Assembly: GCF_001522545.3 (NCBI RefSeq)
Contig: NC_031781.1
Span: 11,227,487 to 11,291,486 of the forward strand
Source of the DNA: Parus major
Taxonomy: Eukaryota; Chordata; Aves; Passeriformes; Paridae
Length of the DNA: 64,000 nucleotides
Direction: 5' to 3'
A program made the translations under genes and the position numbers. Below, in pieces: positions 12,601 through 24,600 of the stretch (its first letter is position 1; each line of letters opens with the position of its first letter). The notes under the pieces were generated by a model. It had not been told where the DNA came from. It searched no databases and saw only the letters and a program-made list of their open reading frames with translations.

Positions 12601-15600
12601 TTAACATCTTACTAAGACTTCTGACTTTTCTTTTTTTAATACACAAATTGGTATTTGAACATGCTTTTATCTTCTTCAGCAGCTGGTGGCAGTAAGTCCA
12701 AAATTCCTGTGCGTTGTGTGGAGAAATGTTTCCTATAATTTTTAAATAGTTTCTGATAGCTTTTTGATAACTTAAACCCAGAAGCTATGAAATAATACTT
12801 AAGTAACTTTTAAAAACAACTGCTTATTTTTTTCCTTTCTGTGCAATACACAAGCTATGTATCTAGTTGCATGTCCCCCTCTCCCATGGGAAGGGGGAAG
12901 AGATTCTGTCAAGTCTTAAGCTCTTCTATTTTTGGCTTGATAGAACCATTTTATGTACTAGATTATGTTTGTTGCTCTTCTCTTGGTTATCATCAGGATG
13001 CTATTTAGAGACTAGCAATGGTGTACATGTTTGTTTTTTATCCTGTAGTCTCCCTCCTCCTTCTTACTTCACAGATCTTGATTTTTGTTTGTCAGCAGTG
13101 ACTTACTTGTGTCACTCTGCCTGGTTTCTCTAAATTTTGCTGCAGCTCCTCAGTGGTACTGAGGGTTTTTTTGTTACAGCACAGGTCTCAACAATAAGTC
13201 TTAGGGCTCCCTGCTGTTAATCTCCTCATCTGCTCGGCAAACAGGCAATTTATTTGCTACCTTGTTTTCCCTAACCTGAGTTATTAATCCAATTACTAAT
13301 CTGAACAATCCCTTTGGACTGTTAATCTTCAGGTTTGTGTGAGAGGCTCACAGTTCTGCTGTTTGCAGCATCCATATATGCTTTTGGCAGTCTGTAGAAA
13401 GGTTCTTGATTGGTGGTTCTTGCTGGTGTGATTGATCCCTCCTCTGCCCAGTAAAGTAGCTGCTGGAGTATAGCTGAGGCCTGCCTGTGGTTTGGATCTG
13501 TAGCTTCTATATACAGAGCACTGGAGGACACTGAACACATTCTGCTGTTTTCTTTCCTTGTCTTGTCTTTTGAAGTCCTTGTTACTCACTTCCTTTTTTT
13601 TTTTTTCCCTCTTTTTTTGTCTCCCTCTTCTAGAATCCAGAGCTGAAATCCATTGTTCCAACTCAGGGTCCCAAAGCAGGAGGCACCTGCCTTACCCTTC
13701 TAGGTTCGAAGCTGCTGACTGGGCATCCTAATGAGATCAGTGTCCTGCTTGGAGACCTCCCTTGTCAAATGTAAGATCAGAACTTGCCAGTGTGCTAGCT
13801 GTGCACTGCCCTGAGTCTTTCTCAGAGCCTCCCAGGGTGTGATGCTGCCTGGAGCTGCTGGAGCTCTGCTTTCCTCTGTGTTCCAGGAGATCTTCCCCGT
13901 GAGGGTCATGGCAGCAACCTCAACTATCTTAGATTCTGGCCCACCTTCCCTGGATGTGAGCAGGGCTGCACACCTCTGTTCTGCTTGTCCCTTGACAGAA
14001 CTGTAACCCATCCTGACAGTCTGCTTGTGCTGGTGGGGAGCTGCAGTTGGTTCCTGCAGCCTGATCCCAAGAGCTGCTTGTTCTCTTGCGCCCTGGGACA
14101 CATACACCTGCCTCACCCCACTGCTAGTGAGAAGGTGCACATGCCTTGGTAGCATGGGTCCAGTCCCTTCAGTCTGGACAGTGAGTGTGCCTGCTTTTTG
14201 TCCATGTGCTGCTCCTGACAGCTGCCCAGCAATTATTACTTGCACAGATAAGGCACAACTGCTTTCATCATGAGATTTAGGAAAATAGCATAAGAGGTTT
14301 GCAGACTTTCTGCAAAGAGAAAGGCACAGTACTATAAAATCTGTCTCTGCAGGAGCTGTGTTAATCCCTTGTTCTTGTTGTCTCTTCAAGCCTCTCTGAG
14401 ATGACAGAGGATCAACTGGCGTGCCAGACAAGTCCCAGCAATGTGTCCACAGAACTCCCAGTAACCATCAAATACGGGGAGCAAGAGAGGCGATTAGAAG
14501 GATCTCTCTTTAGATACACTCTGGATCCCAACATCACTTTTGCAGAACCACCTAAGAGCTTCCTCAGGTAGAAAGAATGAGTGTCCCTTCCCCTGGGCAA
14601 TGTGCTGGGGCTGCAGCACCAATGGCATCTCTCTGAGTGGCACTTTGGTGTAAAGCCAGGCTTGTAAGAATGAGCGTAAACAGAAGGATGGGAGCATGGA
14701 CAAAATTGAGCTAATGAATAGCAGGTGAGTCAGATCAGCTACTTTTGTCTTGCAGTGGAGGGAGAGTGCTCAGAGTTCATGGATACAACTTGGATGTTGT
14801 ACAGAAACCAAAAATCCGAGTTACAGTTTCTCCATCTGAACGCCGGCGCCGAGGAGTGGGGCGATGGCGAAGGATCATCCCAGACTCTGAGTGTCCTGAG
14901 GGTTCTCTGTGCAGCATCCAGCAGGTAGCACAGCACTCAGTGGGGGATGTGGGTGTGCAAGTGTTCCCTGCCAGACTAAGAGGTTAAGCACTTTCACAAA
15001 CATTTCCATGGGCTGGGTCTGCCTCTGCCTAGACCTGTGCAGGATTGTGATGTGGGACAGAAATAGCAAGGCAGCAGTGTGGAGATAAAGAAATCTACAT
15101 CTCAGCCAGAGAGCTTGTGTGGCTCAGGGTGTCTGTGGTTCAGATTCTTCCTTTTGTATATTTCAGTCTGTCCCTGTAGTTCCTGGGATCTATTTCACTC
15201 TGAGATACAAAAACGGACAGTAAAATTACCAGCACCACAATAATTTCCTGCTCTTCTGCTGCCAGTCTGCTGAGATGGGTCATTACAGAGGTATTGATGT
15301 GGCTCCAAGGTCACAGAGCATGCAGCAGAGTTTACAGAGGTAGAAGGTGGTTTGGCAGCCTAAGTACAAGAAATATTTGCATTATTAGTGCAAATGATGA
15401 GGAGCTTCCTGTACATAAGTGTGTTCCTGATGTACATGCATCAATAACAGCTGGTTTTATCAATGTTCTTAGGAAAGATTTATGGCTGTAGGGCAGAAAA
15501 GAAAAATACTCTAATACTTTCATCAAATATATAAAACATATCCAACCATGGGAACACTTTCACAGAAGCATTCAGACTGGGAAAACAGCCTTGCATTGAA

Positions 15601-18600
15601 GGTGTTTGGTCCTATTCTCTCAGAGCAGGGAAATCTAAAGCTGGTCTCTGTCCAGAATTTGTTGCCAGGGGAATGTCAGAGCTGATTCCCACTGCTGAGA
15701 CCTTCCAGCAAAACCAGTGCTATGAAAGCTTTCCTTTATAGGAACATGGGGAATTCCTCAGATCTTGGATTTTTCCCCTTTACAGTTAAGCAGGGTTCTT
15801 CTGGCATTTCTCAGATTGTTTGGGGTGGAAAGTATTGCCAAGCTGCAGGAGAAGCATTGGTGTTCCATTACTGACACTTGTTTTTTTGCCTTTTCTACTT
15901 AGTTTGAAGAACCATGTCTTGTTAACTCTTCCTACCTGATCCTGTGCAAAACTCCAGCCATTAACCTGCTGTTGAGGAGTGTCCGTATCAAACTGGAATT
16001 TATTCTGGATAATCTGAGCTTTGATTTCAACTCACTGCATCCCATGCCTTTCTCTTATGAAGTCAACCCCATCCTAAAACCATTGAATGCTGAGGACCCT
16101 GCCAAACCTTATTGTCACAAGCCAGGAAGTGTCATCTCTGTGGAGGTAAGACAAAAAACAGCTGGAATTAATGTTCTTTGTATGAAGTTTTAAGTTGGTG
16201 TCATGCTGCATCCAAAGTTTTTAAAGGATTTGACAGGTAACCACCTGTCACAGCACATCTGCTTTGGCCAGTGAGAAACAGTACATAAAAAGAGGGAAAA
16301 GAGTGTATCAAAAAAGCATCTTGAGTCCATAAATCATTGTTAGGGGCTTCACAGGACTTATGGAAACTTCTGTGATTTGTTTTTGGTTTTGTTTTTTTTT
16401 TTAAATCCTAATTAACTATTTGTATATGAGATATTAGTATTACATTATCCCTACATCCTGTTCTCAGCTGCTGACTCTCTCAAACTTCAGTTTCTTCTAG
16501 AAGTAACTTAGGAGTAAAAGAATCCTGCCAGTAACAGGGGAAGACCTGGTACTTAGTGAAGGATGTAAGAAAATCACTCATTAAAGATAACACAGAACAG
16601 CACAGTGACTATTTTTACTGTACCTGCAAGAAAATAATTTCTGAGGTATTTCTTTTGTATGGAAAGGTACTTTTCAGCCCAGTACTCTCAAAGAAAGTAA
16701 TGGCTGCTGCTGTAGGTGTAAATTCTCCACATGCTCTTTTTTTGCATATGGGTGAAAACTGTGAGGATGTAAGAGCCCAGAAATGTCTAGACCACTGGAG
16801 TTGAATGCATCTTGGAGATGTAGGGCAGTTTTAGAACACTGGAAGAGAACTTTAAAAGACAAGGAGGTTGATCTGTCAGCCCGTCGGGTTACCCTGACAG
16901 AGCTCCGGGTTTAGAAAGCATTAAAGCATAAAAATGTAATTAACGTCAGTCAGCATGGTTTTATTAAAAAAAAGAAAAAGTCTTAATCCCCCAAAATTAA
17001 AGCAAATAAGAGAAATAGCAGATATGTTACACATTTGAAAGGCATTGATTGACTCCCCATAGTGTGTCGGTTAACTGACATGAGACTACCTTTTTAAATA
17101 TACAGAGTGAAGAGCTGAACTTAGCTGTGTTTTGGCTGAAGAGCCTTAAGAGGACAGGCTATTTATAACTGTACTTATGCAGCATGCTACAGGTCCTAAA
17201 GCTAAATCTAAATCATATACAAGTGAATTTTTCAGCTTACAAAGTTAACTCCTGCAGCCTATTTACATGTGAGCCTAAACAAAGAAAAAAGGCTACTTTC
17301 ATCTCATGGCAGTGGTCTCCTCCAGCTTCTCTGAAGCCATGGCAATATGTGGTTGTTTTTTCCCTGATCTCATGTGCTGTCCAAATCTATTTCAGGGGGA
17401 AAATCTAGATCTGGCTATTTCCAAGGATGAAGTTATGGCTATGATAGGGGAAGGAATCTGTGTGGTGAAGACACTAACGAGGAATCACCTCTACTGCGAG
17501 CCCCCCTCGGAGCAGCCAGCTCCACGGCACCGCACCAAGCGGGAGGGCACGGACCTGCTCCCAGAGTTCACGGTAGGGAATCGGCAGCCCTGACAGAAAT
17601 TCTGTCATTTCTTGAAGCATGTGCAAGAAGTGGGAGTGGGATGTGAAGTTAGGAAAGGTAGATGCCCTGCTGAGGGATGGGGGAGGTAGCAGGAGGGGCA
17701 GGGAACTGGTTTTGTTCTCAAATTCTGTTCTTAAGGGCTAAAGTTGCCTGAAAGTAAACAGTATGGTTGGGTTCAATGTGCTGTGGGACAGTTCTTCGGG
17801 GCAGCTCTGTGCCCCCTGTGCTCATTCTGGAGAAGCCCTGTGGCTTTGTCTTTCATTCCTGCACAGAGGAATGGAATCATCATGGTAAATGCTTTCTTCT
17901 TGCAGGTTCAGATGGGAAACCTGAACTTCCTCCTGGGCCGGGTGCAGTATGACACAGAAAGCCAGCTCACCTTCCCACTGGAGGCACAGATTGGTTTGGG
18001 TGTTGGTGCATCCTTTGTGGCACTGATTGTTCTGGTCATCGTCTTCATATACAGGTAAGAAGTTCTGGCATGGATGAGGCCTTTAGTTCCTCACATTGTT
18101 TTTCAGTGGGTGTGACCAAGCGTGTACATCTTGGGCCTAAACAAGGTTACAGTTTATTTTGTGCCAAATTCTGAGCCCCTGGTGGTGTTGGATGTGGGAA
18201 GCATGTTGCACTGCTAGCCACAGTCTGCAGTGTGGTTTGTTCATTCATTTGCTTCTTACTGCAGGAGGAAGAGCAAACAGGCTCTGAGGGATTACAAGAA
18301 AGTTCAAATTCAGCTGGAAAATCTGGAAACAAGTGTTCGGGACAGATGCAAAAAGGAATTCACAGGTCAGTCACTGAGCTCCTGGGTTCTTGCAACTTCA
18401 GGGAAACTTGAAGAACCACCCTCAGCCCTACCTCTCTTCCCATTCCTGTGTACTTGTCTGCATAGCTCAGAGCAGGCAATAATTTATCCTATGCCAGTGC
18501 ACAGAAATACAGAGCCAAATTCTTCCTTTTTTAATTCTTTAATTCAGAGCACAGTGATCTATAAAGACCTCTCTCCTCCACTTCATCCTCCAGACTCAGA

Positions 18601-21600
18601 TGAAGAACTAAAGTCAAGACAGCACATTTGGAGGGATCTTAAGGACAACTACTAGCCCAGTCTTTGTGTAGGGCGAGTTGAATTGCAGTCCATGTTCTGA
18701 GCTTACAAACCTTGTACTTCAGCTCTTTACAACTGTAGGAGACCTGGGTCTCCGAAAATCTACAGGTGACTGAGACTGTAGTCCCTAATTAATATGTGAA
18801 GGAGTAAGGAGCAGGTCTCTAATACTCAATCTTTGCTGTAAGTAATTCCTGTAACCACAGATGTGTGCTGAATAGTGACTTTCTCTTTATAAAATTGGAA
18901 GCCAGCTCCTGATGGGAACTTTCCTCATGTTATTTCTCCTGCTGCCTAGTCTAGTTTTAAATGTTCTAGCAATGAGACCCCAATATGCCTTTTCCTGAGA
19001 GGAAACATCCTTCCTCTTTCTCAGTCCCATGCTGCTGGCCCTGGTTCCTCCACTTACCTCATGCTCTGCACCATCAGTTGAGATCATGTCAGTTGTGTCA
19101 TCCTGATGGGCATTTTCCTTTCCCTCAGACCTTATGACTGAGATGATGGACCTCACAAGTGATCTTGTGGGCACAGGGATCCCCTTCCTAGACTACAAGT
19201 CCTATGCAGAACGCATTTTCTTTCCGGGCCACCGTGAGTCGCCACTGCAAAGGGACCTTGACATCCCCGAGTGCCGACGGCAGACAGTGGAGCAGGGCTT
19301 GGTTCAGCTCTCCAACCTCCTCAACAGCAAGCTATTCCTCACCAAGGTAATGTCCCTCTCTCTGCTGGCAGCCTGCTGCAGGGCCAAAGCTGTGGCACTG
19401 GCAGCAGGAGGTGGGCAGTGTCTGTTAAGGTTCATTCCTTAATAGTTCCCTGCACCACTTCTTTCAAGAGCCAGCAGCTGTGACTGCTTTGTTTTCAGCA
19501 GATTCACACACAGGATTATCTCTCTCCCTACCAGTTCATCCACACCCTGGAGATCCAGCGCACTTTCTCTCCGAGAGACCGGGCCTATGTAGCGTCACTG
19601 CTCACGGTGTCACTGCATGGGAAGCTGGAATACTTCACTGACATCCTCAAAACACTCCTGAACGACCTTGTGGAGCAGTATGTGGCCAAGAACCCCAAGC
19701 TGATGCTGCGGAGGTGAGTGAGCCAGCCATGGTCCCACAGGCAGCTCTGAGGGACAGAGCCTTGCTGGCTGACTGGCAAGCTCTGAAAGGCTCTGCCAAG
19801 TCTTCTAATCCCACTTTGCTGTTTAGAGGTCCCTGGGTTTACAGTCATGCCATGTTTGGAAGCTAAACTGAGGTATCTGTCATGTTTAGATCCCCAATAG
19901 CCTCCTATCTGGTCCATCCTTCTGGTCTGAACACATTTCCCTTGTTTGAGACCTACCAGAGGCTTTCCACTGTTCCCTGCTTCTTGTCTCTCCAATTCTG
20001 TAATTTGGTGCCTCCTTCAGGCTGACAAGTGCTTCCAATAAGTAGTGTCAAAGTCATTAATCGTGCTGATCTCAAAAGGCTTTTTTTCCTCTCCATTCTG
20101 TATCATGACTTAGTGTGCTCTTCTTTCAAAGGGAGTGATCTTTACCTCCAAATCTCTTTGTTTTGTGCCACATTCCTGTGACCAACCTGATGCTCTCTTT
20201 TAGGACAGAAACAGTGGTAGAGAAGCTGTTAACCAACTGGATGTCCATCTGCCTGTACGCGTTTGTGAGGGTGAGCTCTTTGTCCCATTGTGATATAGAG
20301 AGGCCAAGAGGGGAGACAGGCACAGCTTTGCTTTGTACCTCACTTGTAGCTGAAATAGTGCCAGGGTCATACCCTGATATTTCAGGGTGAGGAATAAGAG
20401 CTGGGCTGCTCACTGGGAGCAGGGATTCTTAAATCAGTATCAATACCTCTTGTTTCCAGGATGTGTCACCAGGTCATGGAGGCCTCAGTGTAGCTCCTTT
20501 ATCTTGAAATACACAGACCACAGGCTGGTCTGTGCATGGGAGGACAGATGCTGGTCTAATTCCTTTGCTGGAGGGCTGGGGGAGGCAGCAAGGATTCTGT
20601 CAGATTAGTGACACAGAGGTAGAGCAATGCCTTGGTCACATGCATCTCTCTGGTATCTGGACAGTGGACTTTTCCTGTGCATGGAGCAGAGCTGTTGGCA
20701 CAGGCTCTGTCTTTGCCTACTGTGGCTCAGCTGCTGTATCCTCAGTCCTGCTTGGTATCTATGTTTCCAGGCCTGGGGCTGTGCTGGGAGGAGTAAGCTG
20801 AAGTTCTCTCCTTCCTTTCCATGCCAGGATTCTGTCGGGGAGCCCCTTTACATGCTGTTTCGAGGGATCAAACACCAGGTGGACAAAGGGCCAGTTGACT
20901 GGGTGACAGGGAAAGCCAAATATACCCTGAATGACAACCGCCTTCTGAGAGAAGACCTGGAGTACCGCACTCTGGTAAGCACCAAATCCTCTGTCCTCAT
21001 TGGTATGACAGGGCTGAGTACCTCTGTTCCCATAACCAAGGCACAAGTGCAGCATCCTGCCACTGTCTCCTGGGAGCCAGGTTTGTTCCAGCAGCACAAG
21101 TTCATACATGATGAAGAGCTCTACTAAATCAGGTGCTTTTGCCCCAGGCTGATAGGAGCCTTCACCACAGTCATCTGGTTTATGTGCTTGCTGTGTCTAG
21201 AAATAAGGGCATGACGTTGTTGATGGCACATCAAAGCTCCTCCGAGGTGCTCTTGAACTGGCTTCCAGCTCTTGACACAAGGCTAAGAACACAAGATTGA
21301 GGTGTTTAACACCTGTGATGTTTTCTTTTCTGAATCTTCCAGTGAAAGGACTAGCTGTTAACTTGCCTGAATGCCAACAATCAAAGGTGCAAATGTGTCA
21401 GATGTAATCTTTTCAGCTGAGTAGCTGTGACCTTTTCTTCCTCAGACCTTAAATGCTTTGACACAAGCAGGAGTTGGTGCAGGAGGAGCAGAAGACTCCC
21501 AAGGGATTTCTGCAAAAGTTCTGGATTGTGACACCATAACACAGGTGAAGGAGAAGATCCTAGATCAGATCTATAAAGGGACGCCATACTGTCACCGGCC

Positions 21601-24600
21601 AGACCCAGACACTCTGGACCTCGGTAAGCAGAGCTCTGTGGTGACAAAACTCAGTGAGGGAGTGAAGGAATGTGTCTGTGCACAGCCCTGTGGCATGTGT
21701 GACATTTGTCATTCTCTGCTGAGAATGACAGAATCACCACTCTGGCTTGGACACAACAGGGAAGGGGCTGTAAAAGAAAGAGACAGGGATTGGAAGGAAG
21801 CATTTGGGTTCAGCCACTTTCACTTCATGGTCATCTTTGCCAGACTTAGACCAGAGCAATGGCTTGGGCAAGGGGATATGGAAAAAAAAATATGGAAAAC
21901 ATGTAGGAGGGAAGGAGGATTTGAGTGCAGTGCAAAGCTGCTGTGGGCATAGACTGGCACTTCCTGGCAGTGAAGTCAATGGCAGCCTCTTAATAATACA
22001 TACCACGGAGGATTTTGCCCATGGTAGTTAATGAATGGTAGAGCTTACATTGGGAGAGAAAACACTGTTTTCCATCTTCTTAATTCTGTTGATGAATAAT
22101 GGTGACATTTAGGGATGAGAAGGTACTGAGGAGATAGTAGCTGGTAAGAACTGTGGGTGCGTATTTTTGGTTTGATGCACCTGCTTGAAGAGTCACAATC
22201 TGACAGAATTTGTAGGAACATGACAGGTGGAACCTAGGAAGCCACGAGGCCAGCTGTCCCTGTGCTCAGAAGGGTCTGTGACTGCAGGACTCAGCATCAT
22301 TACAGGCACTTGCTCAGGTTATGTTGTCTGTGAAATAGGACAGGTAAAAATGGATGAGGACCAGAGGATGTTTGACGGGGTCAGCCAGGTTGACGTAGAT
22401 GATGCCTCAAATTAGCAGTTAATCCTTTCATTTTCTGTGTTTCAATGGCTGTAGAGTGGAGATCAGGGCTGGCAGGTCATCTGATACTGTCCGATGAGGA
22501 TGTGACATCTGTTGTTCAAGGAACTTGGAAACGTCTGAACACTCTTCAGCATTACAAGGTCAGAGCTCAGTCTGCCATTGTCTTTTCTCTCCTCTTATCC
22601 TTCTGCATGCTGTCATGCTCTGTTTGTGGCTCTGGCTCCTGGTGGACCACTGTCAAAAGGTTGGACCTTTCTTGCAGAGTATATTCAAACTAAGTCAGTG
22701 CTGTGGCTGCAGCCTGACTTCAGCAAACACAACCCTGAATTTATCCCATACCTGAGATGTGGACATGTGTAGGACTTGGAAGGATAGACACAAATTCATA
22801 CTGCAGTGAAGGTGTACTGGATCTGTTCCTGTTCCAGGCCAGATCACTTAGGAGGTGATGACGCACTGAGCTGCCAAGTACCTTCTAACAATGGAAAGAG
22901 GGATTTTTTTTAAAATTACCTTGCACCAGTGTGTTGTATCTTGCACCAGTATGTTAGTACCTTGCTGCAACATGTTCTAGATATGAATGACCTCAGTCCT
23001 TGAGTATTATCTTTGTTGTACTTTGAACATTTATTTTTTAATTGGTACAGACAAGATTTTCTCACCCTCAGGAAAGACAGTGATGGTTCCTCAAAATCCC
23101 TGTTTCTGTCCCTATATCTAATGATAGTACAGCCTGTTTTGCTCTACGAGCACTTGCTGTTGTGCTGATGAGAAACATGCTTTGAATGTTGTTGTTTTGC
23201 TTGTATGCAGGTGCCTGATGGAGCAACAGTAGCACTCGTACCACGTCTGACCAAGCACATCCATAGGGAAAATCAGGATTACATCCCAGGAGAAAGTGAG
23301 TTTGGTGTCCTGTTCTCATAAAATTACTTTAGAGCATTTGCCAGTTAGTGGGACGAGTCTCTTGCTGTAGCCCCAGCTTTATGCTGATGTAGAAGGCTGA
23401 CACATGCCTTGGACCTTCATAGGATTGTCAGGAAATGTGAAAGCGTGGTCAGGTGAGGTCAGAGAAAAGCAGAAGTGTGAGAGCAGAGGAAGGCTGGGCT
23501 GGATGTGAAAATGCAGAACAAGCACAGTTGTCTGACTCCCTAGGGCTGGCTTCAGTCTGCAACTTGCAGAAATCTTAGTAGCTTCAGGTGCTGAGCATGG
23601 CCTGAGGGGGATGATGGGATGGCAGGCAGCTTCCTTACTGCCTGGCAGTGTGAACCACTCCATGGATACTCCTGTGGCATGAGGGATATAGCCACAGGCT
23701 GCAGCCTAAGAAATTCTAATTGGATATGGAACAAAACTTTTTCAGAAAAAAAAGTGGTTAAATCCTGAAACAGACCACTGGGGTGATGTGGGATCTCTGT
23801 TTGGGGAAGTTTCCAAGACCTTGAACAAAGGCAACTTGCTGTACTGTTGGCAATGGTTGTACTCTGCAGAAGGCTGGATAGAGGCCTCCAGAGATTCCTT
23901 CCCATTTGTATTTCTGACATACTGGGAAATATTGCTTTCTTGGGGCTCACCTGGCCAAGGTGTACTGTGAGAGAGCCAACACTCATCTGTAAACAATTGC
24001 TTGGTTTAGAAACACCAATGCTGGAGGATGCAGATGAAGGTGGGATCAAACTTTGGCACCTGGTAAAACCAACAGAAGAGCCAGAGCTTCCCAAGCATCG
24101 GCGTGGGAGCTTGAGAGATCGGGAGCGGGCCAAGGCAATCCCAGAGATCTATCTCACACGTCTGCTCTCAATGAAGGTGAGAAGTAGCACAGATTGTGTT
24201 GTGCTTGGGATGTTGCCTTCCTTCCTGTCCCCCAGCAGATTGCAGGGGTATGTGTGAAGATGAAGCAATACCCTTTACCTGCAGTGGCTTGGAGTACATT
24301 TGAGTCTCCTCTACATTTTGCTTTTTCACAAGGTTCTCCCTGGCCTCTGTTCCACAAACCACAGGGGCCTCCTTTCTCCTTTGTTGCTGCTCCCTTCAGT
24401 GGGGGTGGAGCATCCTTGGATGAGTGGGGGGCTGTCACTGAGAGGAAGAGGGTGACCTCTTATCTGTGAGGCCTAGGCTCTTTACTCTCCCCTGCCTATG
24501 CTGACCCTGCCCTACTTGATTTTCCACAGGGTACTCTGCAGAAGTTTGTGGATGACTTGTTCCAGGTGATCCTAAGTACCAACCGCCCAGTTCCTCTGGC

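Noticed and set aside
13700..14431. 243-codon minus-strand frame
   Set aside because: Overlaps two PLXNB1 exons and the intron between them; no family features on the minus strand.
16873..16900. Short hairpin as a possible small RNA
   Set aside because: A seven-base stem is too short for a pre-miRNA or a structured RNA gene.
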